Part shown: positions 45,247 to 56,046 of the stretch, piece after piece
Layout of the letters: every line of letters starts with the position of its first letter
How positions within the stretch are numbered: position 1 is the stretch's first letter
DNA from: Nezara viridula
Taxonomy: Eukaryota > Arthropoda > Insecta > Hemiptera > Pentatomidae
Length of the DNA stretch: 64,000 nucleotides
Assembly: GCA_928085145.1 (NCBI GenBank)
Contig: OV725078.1
Location: forward strand, 1,113,501-1,177,500
Direction: 5' to 3'
Position numbers and translations under genes: made by a program
Notes under the pieces: model-generated
Seen by the model: only the letters and a program-made list of their open reading frames with translations
Database searches by the model: none
What the model was told of the DNA's origin: nothing

Positions 45247-46100
45247 ATGTTCATATACCTTCCTCTAAAGTACCTTCAATATTGTTCATTTCAAATAATT
45301 AACTATCTCTCATTATTAAAAGTTACGAAAAAATGCTAAATATAACTTATGAAAGAATTTGATAATTGAATAAAGGAGAAAACAAATAAAAATGCTTATC
45401 CAGGCTGAAAATGAATCTCCGGAAATAATAGTCATAAGGTATGCGTATAATACTGTGTATATAATATATAATATCGTTGGAAAGCGGAGAATTCCCGAAA
45501 AAAATATATAATGTAGAAGGTAACGGAGCGTGGCAAAAAATTATTAATAATAATTCTTGAAAACTAATAATAGTAAGCTTGTTTTCAAAGAAATTAAATG
45601 AAATTTACTAAATAATTGGATGCATAAAGCAATGTTTATAACCTTGAATACATTTACTGTAGTTTAATAATTCTAGATCTGATATTATATTTAAATAATT
45701 AGGTATCAACGTCCGTTTATTCCGAAATATTGTCATGGAACTTTTTAGATAATTAAATTAGTGGATAATTGATGAATCTTCCCTTAGTGGTATTCCAACA
45801 GTACCCACTACTATTTCATTCTACTTGTGTGAAAGAAGAATTTAAATATAAAAATATTTCATGGATATGCTTATAACCTCAAATACTTTTGCTGTAGTTT
45901 AATAACTATAGATATGAAATTACATTTGAATATTTAAGTATCTATCAGCCGTTTATTCCAAAAAATAAAGTAACCTTTCAGTAAATTAAATTTGTGAATA
46001 TTTTGATGAATTTTCCCTTTGTGAAACCCCAACATTATCCACTTACAATTAGTTTGACAAATTTTGACCAATCAGCTCACTGTCCATATAGATATAACTT

Positions 46101-46640
46101 TTCCAACGAGAAATGTCACTAAAATTACATTACTCAAAAAAGTTGAAATTGGAGTTCGTCATTCTGTCAACTGAACGGCTCAGAGACTGAAGTTATGTGG
46201 TTTATAAAAGTAGATTTTAATTACCATCCGCCGATATAATAAATAGAATTTTTGTAATTGTAATGGTGTTAATGATTTGTTATCTGCAAGCATTAAGCTT
46301 TAGCTCCGTTTAAAATGCATTTCCTAAATTTTATAATAGCCCAACATTGCCAGAAAATAATTTCTATTCAAAGAAGAGGGGTAAGAGAAAGTTTTTTGTT
46401 GCGCGCACCAGATTTTTTCTCTCTTTTTGACACTAGGAAACCGTAATCTTACATACGAAATTGAATAGCTGTAACTTCGATAATTTTCTTTTTGTTTTGT
46501 TAGTAATTTAATGATCCTTCAAAAGTTTTATAAATTTTACCATAGAATATATACTTAGCGAGTTAGGCTCCAAAACAGTTTTCTTTTTTTTTTTAACTTT
46601 TTAGCTGAATTTTCTAGGGAATTTAGTACATGAGCGAAAA
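46101..46640. other. no gene seen
   Basis: AT-rich sequence outside the right arm. No repeat ends or domains recognised. Confidence 0.4.
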
Positions 46641-46649
46641 TTGAAAGGA

Positions 46650-46982
46650 CATTTACTAAAAAATTATAGTAAAGTTTCATCAAAATCGTTAGAGCCGTTT
46701 TTGCGCTACAGTCTATATAAAATATGTTTTTCACTTATTGCGCAGCCGCTATTGCACAGAGAACACCCAATTTGTGTCACAGGCATCATTCGTGAAAATC
46801 CTACAAAATACAAAAAGTAGCAACAAAATCGGCACAGACAGACAGATATACCAATGGCTAAAAATGTGTTTTTCGGACTAATGGGGCTCTGAAACGTATA
46901 GCTCAGTCGAAAACTGCATATCGGAAATTTGACCCGATCGCAATACTTTCCTTACCTGGTATAAATATGAAAATAAAAATAT

Positions 46983-47019
<37 letters not shown>
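46650..47019 (+). repeat. diverged repeat end with (AC)n microsatellite
   Basis: CATCAAAATCGTTAGAGCCG near 46680 and GATCGCAATACTTTCCTTAC near 46940 recall both ends of the inner arm repeat at 34858-35170. About 16 AC units lie at 46987-47019. The middle is not alignable by eye. Confidence 0.45.
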
Positions 47020-47021
<2 letters not shown>

Positions 47022-47027
<6 letters not shown>

Positions 47028-47579
47028 AAGCTACTAAATTCCCCAACCGATGTAAACATATAACTTATGTTAATAATTAGTTAAACAGCACGAAATATGA
47101 AAGCATATTTTTTGTATTATAATTAACAACACAGACACCCGCCAAAACTGCATTGAATATTGAGTATCTAAATCAAATTTAATTACTACTTTAGTTTATT
47201 GTCAATGACCAACTGAAGTATCAATTACATTCCTTGGTGGTTAGAGAGACATACTGGGTACATTGATTGAAATTATAAACCATAAGTCCTTTACATTTTA
47301 AAATACTGTATACTTTCCTTTAAAATGTCACCATAATACACAAATTATAAATTAAAAAGTAGATAAGCACATGAAATGATGTAACCAAAATTAATGTTTA
47401 AAGGTGCATTACCATTCCCAAATCTGATATAAAATTAAAATCATAATTAGGGTGTGCAAGATGACTTAATCAAACCATTAAGCAGTGCTAATTATAACAT
47501 GCCATCACAGCAATAGTATAGGTTACGACTTTATGGTCAACTACATGCATCCTAAAAAATAATACAACACAAATGCATT
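47022..47579. other. no gene seen
   Basis: AT-rich sequence up to the second hAT-type foldback. Nothing recognisable. Confidence 0.4.
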
Positions 47580-48002
47580 GTTAACAATATAGATTGGCAA
47601 AAAGTACTCCGAGTAAAAAGTAGAAATTACAAAGTATTTAACTCAAATACTACCACGGTTCGAGTACCGAGCACTATATTCACTACTCGATCCGATGATC
47701 GATGAGTACGAAAAGCACTCATGTACCTTCGTGAGTACTTTCCATTTTCACATCTACTCATAATCATTTTATTTTGAGTACTTTTCGCATTAAATCGATA
47801 TTAGGGACAGCTATTATGTTATCGGGGGCGTAATTTGAAATCCAACAGTATTTTCATAAAATGCGTCCCCGACAACATTATAGTCGACTCTTATAACGAT
47901 TAAAACCAAAAAGTTACATAAATGTGATGCGCAATCGCAAACCCGACAGTATTTTCATAAAAAGCGCCCCCGACAACTTTATAGTCGACCATGATATCGA
48001 TT

Positions 48003-49071
48003 TTTTTATTATTATTTATGAAATTTACAACTGTAAACAAATTATATATATTCAGTAAATATGATACAGAGAAATACATGGCATGACAAGGCTTGTATAG
48101 AATCTACCCATTGGAGGCACTCTAATAAAGTATCTAAATTAGAAGATCACCAAGCCATCTTTTTTTTTGACGCCTAGGAATGTTATCAGAGATCGAGGAG
48201 GAAGCAAGGTTAGAAACGAGAAGATTAGGATGGTTTTGAAGTTTACTATAGAAGGATAGGCATCTGGATTGGGCCAAATCGGAAAGATATGGAACATGCA
48301 GGTCGTTATGGATTATTTTATTTCTTACAAAGTAAGGAGCATTGAGGATTTTACAAAGGATTTCGGATTGTAAAGATTGAATAAGAGAGGAACTCGATGG
48401 TTCAGTATAGCCCCAAAGCTCAACTGCGTAAGTCCAAATAGGTCTTATTATATTCATGTATATGAGTCTTTTGTAATTAATTGAAAGCTTAGAGCGTTTG
48501 TCTAGTAAGTGCTGAAGTAGTCGGAAACGCCGAACGGTTTCTTGTCGTTTCAGTCTGGTATGAGGATTCCAAGTTAGAAGTTTGTCTAGGTGGAGTCCTA
48601 GGTATTGTATTTGTTCAACAGGAATAAGTGGGGCATTGCTAAAGGATACTGTAGGATAGGAAGTCATAGGTTTAGGTTTACGATGAAGGGTAATGGTAAT
48701 TTGAAGGGATTTATTTTAATTCTCCAGTTTTGATACCATTCTTCAAGGTTTGTTGTGTGGAATTGAAGAGCAATTGATGGATTGTTATCAACTGATTATT
48801 ATTAACTGACACATGTGTTATCGGCATAGGTTGTAATAACAGTGTTTGGATGGGTTGGGATGTCAGCTGTATAAACTGTGTAAAGGATAAGACCTAGGAT
48901 ACTACCTTGAGGAACACCAGCAGACTGGAAAAAGGGGGATGAATAGGGATTGTTGTGATTTAATTTGAAGTATCTACTATTAAGGTAGGAACGAATGATG
49001 AGGTATGTAGGAAGTAGAAATTTGCAGAGTTTGTATAACAGTCCCGGGTATCAGACTCTATCAAACGACTA
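48003..49071 (-). mobile_element. Jockey-like family B 3' fragment inserted in the foldback
   Basis: 5'-truncated minus-strand copy. The 9 bp word ATATCGATT lies at 47994-48002 and again at 49072-49080, the likely target duplication. The T-run at 48001 is the poly-A. It extends upstream only to the RT region (AGVPQGSILG on the minus strand near 48890; the FDRV region is broken near 49060). Confidence 0.8.
48134..48667 (-). pseudogene. family B ORF2 C-terminal part
   Basis: A 177-codon minus-strand frame: MTSYPTVSFSNAPLIPVEQI, QYLGLHLDKLLTWNPHTRLK, then VELWGYTEPSSSSLIQSLQS and KILNAPYFVRNKIIHNDLHV to QKKRWLGDLLI, the natural C-terminus. This shows the end missing from the 14.1-18.4 kb copy. 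The adjacent thumb and RT sequence upstream (48670-49060) has frameshifts; the ADD box region near 48800 is degenerate. Confidence 0.82.
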
Positions 49072-49143
49072 ATATCGATTAAATCCGAAAAGTTAAAAAA
49101 ATGGGACGCGCAATTGCACAATTTGCCTATCTCTAGTTAAGAA

Positions 49144-50520
49144 GTTATAAAAAAAAATAACACAACATTTGCATTATAATGAGTCGCGCTTAATTTGAAA
49201 GTATAATAAAATTTAAACTGAAATTTCATACAAATAAAACATTATTTTCTTTAGCGTAATTTAAATATGAATAATAAAGAAACAGGAATAATCAGGAGCA
49301 GATACCGAAATATATAATGACAAAGAAATGAAAACTTCATTATATGAAGATTCGTTGATTTGTTGCTCTTTTAGAAAAAAAAATGTTATGTTGATAATCT
49401 AGCAATTAAAATTTAATATATAGTAGATAATTATTTAACAAGACAAAAACTAGAAGGAAAATTAAGGGGGGGAGAACAAAACAGTTTAAAAATTAACAGC
49501 ATAACACATACAAAAATAAGTTATTAATAACTTTATTATCACTACATTATAAAATTAATGTTAAAAAAAAATTAAACAACTAAGGCAAGGCTTTGGAACA
49601 TTGATGGCGTTTGAAAATCATTAATAAAATGACTACAAAATATTTAAATTGGAAAATAACAACTATACAACTATTATGTTATAAAGAAACAACATAACAA
49701 CAATCTTATAAACAAAAGTAACAATATTTTTTTCAGTTTTCAGAACATCTTTTAGTTTTTAAAAGAATAAGTGTTTATTAATGAATGACTAACCTTATAA
49801 TAAAACATAAAATATAAGACATGATAAAAAAAAAAAAATAAACTTTCAATACAAAAACTTCATATTACATAAATGAATACATTTAATGAAGAAACATAGC
49901 AATATATACTATAATTAAATACAAAACAATAAAATAATTTGGTTGTATTACAAAGTAAAAATGAAATACTATGAAATGTATAAACAATAAAATAAAGTAA
50001 AAAATAAAGAAATCAATCATGAAATATTTCAATTTATTTTCAATATTTCGAAAACAAAAAAAAATCACTAACCTAACTGGTTCTGTGTATACATTTTTCA
50101 TTATTGTAAACAAGAATAAGATAAACGATTGATGCCAGGGCAAAACTCTGATTAAACTTGTCAAAATTAATTTCCATGACTAAATTCCCAGCATAATTGT
50201 TGAAAAGGCCTATAATAAAACAATTACTGGATAGAAAAGCAGCATTAATTTAAAATTTAAAAAATGAAAAACGAACGTGTTAATCTAGCGGTGTACAACA
50301 CACAGGCTAACACAAAAAAAAAAAAAAAAAAAAAAGGGGAAAAGTTAATATGATTTTAAATTGATAACACTAAGAATGTCTATATAGCAATGCATTTAAA
50401 AAATATTTTCTGTTATTATGTTTATTGATTTGAAAATTATTTTCGGAAAATTTCACGAAATAAAAACATAATGGTAGTATAGGACTTCAATGGAAGTTTT
50501 GGGCCAATAAATAATAATAA
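49144..50520. other. no gene seen
   Basis: Extremely AT-rich, with an A-run at 50312-50335. Open frames such as 49883-50164 on the minus strand are low-complexity Phe/Ile/Tyr strings and are not credible genes. Confidence 0.5.
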
Positions 50521-50522
50521 AT

Positions 50523-50585
50523 AAAAAAAATCATAATGGTTGGTTTATACTAATGTTCCTATTAAGCTAATCCTTAATTTTATTT
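50523..50585. repeat. 63-bp direct repeat, left copy (target duplication)
   Basis: Identical over 63 bases to 53075-53137; the shared word TCATAATGGTTGGTTTATAC starts at 50531 and 53083. Weaker similarity continues about 15 bases beyond. The copies bracket the RTE-like element and are its likely target site duplication. Confidence 0.85.
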
Positions 50586-53074
50586 AATTCAATAATTAAA
50601 ACAAACACTTGGTCAGATGGTGAGGAAAGTTGCAACGACAACGGCAAAAGAATTCTTAATCTTTGTCTTGCAAATGATATGATAGTTGGAAACAGCTTCT
50701 TCCCACACAAAAAGATTCACAAATATACAAGAGAGGAGCCAAGTAGAAACGAAAGGTCTATTATCGACTATTAGCTAATACAAAGAGAACAAAGAAAACA
50801 CGTAGTAGACATAAGAGTCAAAAGAGGCTACGAAATAGGGAGCGACCATCGGCTACTTATAATGGATATAGTACTCAATAACCGCGCAACCACACCAGGA
50901 ACGTCAAACCGGACAAATAAGTTCAAAATAAAATATTTTAAACTCAGAGAGCCAGAGGTGATACGGGCATATCAGGACTCGATTGAAGAAAAGGCGAATA
51001 GTGGAAGATACAATTGGGACAGTGACAACGTAGAAGAATCTTGGTCGGCAATCAAGATAATGATACTGGAGGCAGCGGAGATGACATGTGGAAAAAGCAA
51101 GCTGGGGCATAAATCAAAGAAAACTGCTTGGTGGAATGAGGAAATTAAAGAGGAAATCAAACAAAAGAAAACCTTATGGAAGAGATACCTGCAAACCAAG
51201 TCAGATGCGGCATACTCCGTATACAAGGAGCAAAGACGGAAAGTGAAAGAGGCCCTGATGAGAGGAAAGAAAAAGTCCTGGGAAGGATTTGGAAAAAAGA
51301 TGGAAACTAATTATAAGGAAAACCAGAAACTTTTCTACCGAAGCCTCAGGAGCATGAGGAAGCAGAAGGAACCGGTGCTGAAGCACATCAATGACAAAAA
51401 TGGAGACATCATGAGTAGGCCAGACAACATTATGGAAAGATGGGCGGAATATTTCAAGGAATTACTCACATATCAAGAGCAGGAAATGGAAGCGAAACAA
51501 CAGTCTAGCAGTACAGAAGACACTTGGGAAGAAGACGACTTCATCGGAGAAGAAGAAGTTGCCGAGGCCATAAACTCATTAAAGCTGGGAAAAGCGGCTG
51601 GTATAGACGGAATTGCGCCAGAAATGCTGAAAAACGTGGGTTTAAAAGGAATTGAAATGTTGCAGCACCTCCTTAACGTAGTTTGGAAAAATAAAGTTAT
51701 CCCAAAAGACTGGGAAGTCTCCATCATAATCCCGATTTTCAAGAAAGGAGATAATCGTGAATGTCGGAACCATCGAGGCATATCCCTACTCTGCATCCCC
51801 TACAAAGTTTATAGTAAGGTGCTCGAAAAGCGGTTGAGAAGCCTCATAGAACAAAAGATAGGGGAAGAACAATATGGCTTCCGGCCTAACAGAAGTACAC
51901 AGGACCTGATATTCACGATGAGACAGATATCCGAGAAGATTATAGAAAAGAGCAGTGAGGTCTTCGCCTGTTTTGTAGATCTAAATAAAGCGTTTGACAG
52001 GGTGCAGAAGGCAGATATATCAAGAGCATTGGAGGAGTATGGCGTTCATATAGGATTGAGAAAAGCCATCCTAAGTATATATGAAACACAGAGAAATGTA
52101 GTTAGGATGTGCAACCACACATCAAAAGAATTTACAACAGACCAAGGAATCAAACAGGGATGCAGCCTTAGCCCCCTCTTGTTTACACTAGTGCTGGAAT
52201 CTGCCCTAAAACATGCAAAACAGAAGATGAGGCCATACAACCTCGGATATAGGAACCTACAGTGTACAGTGCTTGCTTTTGCTGACGATATGGCGGTGTT
52301 CGGAAATGACTCCCGTAATCTGCAGTTTAACCTCAAGATCCTTTAAGTTGAGATGAGAAATATAAACATGGAAATTAAAATCTCGAAAACAAAATTCATG
52401 AGGATCGGGAGAAGAAAGGACCGAGGAGACCGGATCGTTCGGCTGGGTGGAATCCGCCTGGAAGAAGTTAAGGATTTTAAATACCTGGGCGCTCATCTTA
52501 ACGAGTTCGGATGGGTGGATGGAGAAATTAAAGAGAGAATTAAGACGGCAGGAAGATGCTTTTACTCCCTCAAGTCAGGCTTCTTAGACAAAAAGGAAAT
52601 CTCAAAAACCACTAAGAAAATTTGTCTTTAAGAACACTTTCCTCCCTATATTGACGTATGCAAGCGAGTCTTGGATCCTCACTGCCAAGCACAAAAGCCA
52701 AATCCAAGCTATGGAAATGCGCTATCTAAGGAAAATAGAGGGGAAAACGTGACCATACGAGGTAATCTGGACCTGAGGCCTGCAGAGGAGATAATCCAAG
52801 AAAACCAACTTAGGTGGTTTGGACATATCTCGCGAATGGCTGAAAACAGAATTGCCAGGGCTACCTACGAGGTCAAAGTGGAGGGAAGGAGGCCACAGGG
52901 AAGACCAAGAAAAAGATGGGAAGAAGGAGTTAAAGAAGCCTTTGACAGGAGAGGAATGGACTGGAGTAGGAGAAGACAGCTGGCACAGGATAGAGATTCG
53001 TGGATCAGGCTCTATAAGAAGGAACCTCACACTGCTCAGCGGTAACAGAGGACTGGATTAAGAAGACGAAGAAG
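50586..53074 (+). mobile_element. RTE-like non-LTR retrotransposon, youngest copy
   Basis: 5'-truncated inside the endonuclease (NTWSDGEESCNDNGKRILNL at about 50608) and complete to the C-terminus and a GAAGAAGAAAAAAAA tail. One ORF of 494 codons is still open. It is bounded by the 63-bp direct repeats. Its tail and C-terminal domain place it in an RTE-like group distinct from the 42.3 kb element. Confidence 0.87.
50608..53045 (+). pseudogene. RTE-like reverse transcriptase, nearly intact
   Basis: The remaining endonuclease end (NERSIIDY, YEIGSDHRLLIMDIVL with SDH) has a stop at 50773. ORF 50862-52346 then holds TAWWNEEIKEEIKQKKTLWK, the RT fingers (KAAGIDGIAPEMLKNVG), NHRGISLLCIPYKVYSKVLE, EEQYGFRPNRSTQDLIF, ACFVDLNKAFDRVQ (first catalytic Asp), GIKQGCSLSPLLFTLVLESA and AFADDMAVFG (catalytic Asp pair). 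A TAA at 52344 splits it; the same frame resumes at 52347. Two compensating frameshifts between about 52625 and 52755 enclose FLPILTYASESWIL. The C-terminus has NQLRWFGHISRMAENRIARA and RRPQGRPRKRWEEGVKEAFD. Confidence 0.88.
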
Positions 53075-53137
53075 AAAAAAAATCATAATGGTTGGTTTAT
53101 ACTAATGTTCCTATTAAGCTAATCCTTAATTTTATTT
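53075..53137. repeat. 63-bp direct repeat, right copy
   Basis: Right partner of 50523-50585, starting at the A8 that ends the element tail. Identity over 63 bases suggests a recent insertion. Confidence 0.85.
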
Positions 53138-53259
53138 CACTCAAAATTAAAATGAGCCTCTGATATTAAATATGGAAAGTTAAATGAGGGGTGAGGGTCT
53201 TGCCTCGAAGCAAGAACAATTGAATCCTATTTACAAATGAATTTACCTAATTTAATGGG

Positions 53260-53335
53260 TGATAAATAGCCAGGACGCAGCCATTATAAAAAAAAAAAAA
53301 AGTTTTTATAATGACTGCGTCTTGACTATTTATCA
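53260..53335. repeat. 33-bp hairpin
   Basis: Arms TGATAAATAGCCAGGACGCA... (53260-53292) and its near-perfect complement (53303-53335), about 30 of 33 pairs, around a 10-base A-rich loop. Could be a small palindromic MITE or a hairpin RNA precursor. Confidence 0.8.
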
Positions 53336-53420
53336 TCCACGATATGTAGAACAGTCGACTAGCTTCCTTCATTAACTAATTTAAGTTAAAATTCCAAGAT
53401 AAACCGTCATGAAAATAGGG

Positions 53421-54124
53421 TATAGGCGCAGATTTTCCATTATTCCATCGGTTGGGGGGACGATGCAACCTCCCCTCCTCCCCTCCCGAAAAAATGTCTC
53501 GGGAGTTAATACTATGAATAAAAATTTATGAAAGCGATAAATAAATAACCAACATAATTATTGTGAAACCGACTATATATATAAAAATTGATAAAATTGT
53601 ATAAAAATAAATTAACATTTATTTTTATATAGTAGTTTGTTTGTTTTTTGAGTAAGAGTATATTTGAAAATATGTTAACAAAGCAATTGAATGTATTACA
53701 TATATTTATTTTTATTTAATTAAGGTTTGAGGTATAAAGAGCGAGATGAACTCTTAATTCTCCGAAACTTCAATTTTGTCAGGGGAAACGAGATAAAATC
53801 TTAAGGTAAAAATTGAAGAGTGGATATGAATGAATGATAAAATGCAAGGATATGTTGCTAGATATAATATAAACTAAAATTTTGATAATAGGAAGATAGG
53901 CCGTGGAGAAATACTTGCTTGAAATCTACTTCTAGGCCTAGCCGACATTTCCTATTCTCTTAATTGATTTTAGTTTACATATTTTATTCATTCATGCAGA
54001 TTAATTGTTATTGATTTGGATTTAATTTTTCTTTTTCGAAATATTGGGGGAAGGGCGATATTCTAGCCCCCTGTTTTATTGGAGAGGAGGGAGATCGTCC
54101 TTTCCCGAAACCTGCGCCTATCAT
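53421..54124. mobile_element. candidate small TIR transposon
   Basis: ATAGGCGCAG at 53422-53431 and CTGCGCCTAT at 54112-54121 form a perfect 10 bp inverted repeat, and G-rich/C-rich blocks follow inward on both sides (GGGGGGACGATGCAACCTCC; GGGGGAAGGGCGATATTCTA). ATAGGG occurs just outside each end (53415-53420, 54125-54130) and may be the target duplication, but the boundaries are not certain. No coding sequence. Confidence 0.45.
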
Positions 54125-54129
54125 ATAGG

Positions 54130-54610
54130 GAGGATAATGTGGGCTAAGTGTGCAATAGATTTTACAAAATTTTATTTTAAACAATTGTCATATTCTTATA
54201 TTTGAAGCAAGATTTTTTTTAAAAATGTTTCTGAGACAATTATGTTTTAAATCATACCAAACCCACGTTTTTATTACGTCCATATTTAGGAGATTGATAA
54301 GTAAATTTATTATTAGCTAATACACACTCCTCCCTGTCTTACTGCGGACGAGGTATCTGTTTAAATTATTATTTCAACAGTTGCGGTAATGGGTCATGTG
54401 CAAAACAGTTTGTTTCCAAAGGATCATTTTACTGACGTAATAATCGAAAAAAATTAAAACCTATCTGAGATTAATATTTTACAATATTGAGTGATGAACC
54501 CGGGTAGTGGAACATAATTGAATTATATAAATTATTATGCTTTTATTTCAATCAAAATATAAAATAAAAATGACAGCAGAGGTAGACACTAAAATAAAAA
54601 ATAAAAAACA
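54130..54610. other. no gene seen
   Basis: AT-rich stretch between two small TIR elements. Nothing recognised. Confidence 0.4.
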
Positions 54611-54624
54611 AGTAACGCTTCAAC

Positions 54625-54974
54625 TTGTGTTGCCCAAAATCTGTCTTGGTCTTGTACTTTCCAAGATCAAGACCAAGACCGCCTGACTGTTGCAATACCA
54701 AAACCAAGAGTGGGAAAAAAATAGTTTTTGTGTATAAAAAGTATGATAAAATATTTACTAATACTTGACAATTTTAGTTACTTTATGTAACGAATAGGTA
54801 AAACCAATATACTTTTGCATTTAACTCATCCAGTTTTTTTTCCTGGCTTAGTTAGTTTTTCCCTATCTGAAAAAAACACAGTAATATCTCTAAAGTAATA
54901 GGCTAATAGGTAACTGCAAGACTGTTGCGTGACTTGCGCAAAACTAGTCTTGGCCTCGCATTTGGGCAGCACTA
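54625..54974. mobile_element. hAT-type MITE
   Basis: The left end reads TTGTGTTGCCCAAAATCTGT and the right end, reversed, TAGTGCTGCCCAAATGCGAG, flanked by GCTTCAAC (54617-54624) and GCTACAAC (54975-54982), an 8 bp duplication with one change. TCTTGGTCTTG and CCAAGATCAAGACCAAGA near the left, and CTAGTCTTGGCC near the right, form internal inverted words. 350 bp, no coding capacity. A common type of hAT MITE in insects. Confidence 0.7.
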
Positions 54975-55024
54975 GCTACAACCCATGAAGAGTCCTTGGG
55001 TAGGATTCGAGTACTTTGTTAGGA

Positions 55025-55168
55025 AGTACTGTTTCAAAGCCAACTGAGGGTCGATCCACGACTGACGAAACAGAATAAATGGCTGCCACAGCCGGGTTAC
55101 AACATGGGGCCCTAGACCTTAGCGGCTCAATGTCTAACTCACTCAGCTATTTCGCTCCCATGTTCGCC
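55025..55168 (-). repeat. tRNA-derived SINE, minus strand
   Basis: On the minus strand ATAGCTGAGTGAGTTAGACA (A box) near 55150 and GTGGATCGACCCT (B box GATCGACCC, 55048-55057) are present, about 90 bases apart, longer than a tRNA, so an insertion or a composite is possible. The 5' end is near GCGAAATAGCTGAG at 55155. It abuts the hAT MITE. Confidence 0.5.
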
Positions 55169-55174
55169 GCCGTT

Positions 55175-55915
55175 AAATATATCAAAATATAAAACTTTAT
55201 AGAGAAATATGACACACACACAATAGACCAATTGTGGACAAACGACCGAAAAAGATGAACAGCACAAATGCAAAGATCCAACTTAACGAGAAGGTTGGAA
55301 CTGAATTCTTGTACTTCATACAAAATACAACTTGTACTTGACATTTAGGGAACCCTGGTGGCTGATTTGTATAACATCGTGGTTCCAGTACATGCTCCAT
55401 AAAGTGTCGCTCATTAAGGATTTGAATCTAAACATACGAAGAAGCATTTATCCCTCATTAACCAAACGTTATTCTATTCAAATTTAACTGAAATACTGGG
55501 TTATAGCATGAAAATGTGGATATTAGGCCAGAGATTGACAGTACGTGAGACTAAAATAAAAGGCAAATTAAAATATATTAAAACTGATTAACTGAACACA
55601 GGTTAGAATGCTTAAGCAATAGCTGAAGATAGAAAATACAAACATTAGATAAAATGAGCTTAAATAAATAGGATGGGTTAGAAACATTGCAAATTAAGTT
55701 TGTTATCGGCAATGACAGAATATGGATCATGCAAACAATTAAAATAAAGAAAAAAGCTCAGCTGACGATTGTATCCCGCCTTATCAGACAGTTTCAAACG
55801 TTGCACGTTGTGACCAATCGAGCGGGAAAAAAATATTTCAATTTTATTCCAGTTCCCATGTTAATTGCCGTACAGGCAAATTATATTCTACTAATATAAC
55901 AATATAAGGGAAAAA
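55175..55915. other. no gene seen
   Basis: Moderately AT-rich with no recognisable domain; open frames of 65-70 codons are random-looking. Confidence 0.4.
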
Positions 55916-55917
55916 TG

Positions 55918-55963
55918 TATATATACGTATGTATGTATATACGTATGTATGTATGTATGTATG

Positions 55964-56042
<79 letters not shown>
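55918..56042. repeat. compound (GTAT)n(TA)n microsatellite
   Basis: GTATGTATGTATGTATGTAT at 55947 leads into about 38 TA units ending at 56042. Confidence 0.9.

Positions 56043-56046
<4 letters not shown>

Larger units (their letters stand above)
41878..46100 (-). repeat. right arm of the long inverted repeat, split by an RTE element
   Basis: 41878-42318 and 45247-46100 together are the reverse complement of 33815-35195 with moderate divergence (CACTTACGTATATATGTAAT at the inner end, CACTTACAATTAGTTTGAC near the outer end). The 2.9 kb between them is a later RTE-type insertion. Inner distance between arms is about 6.7 kb, mostly family A copies 3 and 4. Confidence 0.75.
47588..49135. mobile_element. 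second hAT-type foldback element, split by a Jockey fragment
   Basis: The left end reads TATAGATTGGCAAAAAG and the right end, reversed, TAGAGATAGGCAAATTG (12 of 14 first bases equal), flanked by GTTAACAA (47580-47587) and GTTAAGAA (49136-49143), an 8 bp duplication with one change. The left subterminal zone is rich in GAGTACT-type words. The core (47795-48000 and 49072-49110) has the same elements as the satellite at 23.4 kb in both orientations (TTATGTTATCGGGGGCG; GCGCCCCCGACAACTTTATA; AGTCGAC; GATATCGAT). 48003-49071 is a later insertion. Confidence 0.7.

Noticed and set aside
49883..50164. 93-codon minus-strand frame rich in Phe and Ile, looking like membrane segments
   Set aside because: The composition is what random AT-rich DNA gives; no other feature supports a gene.
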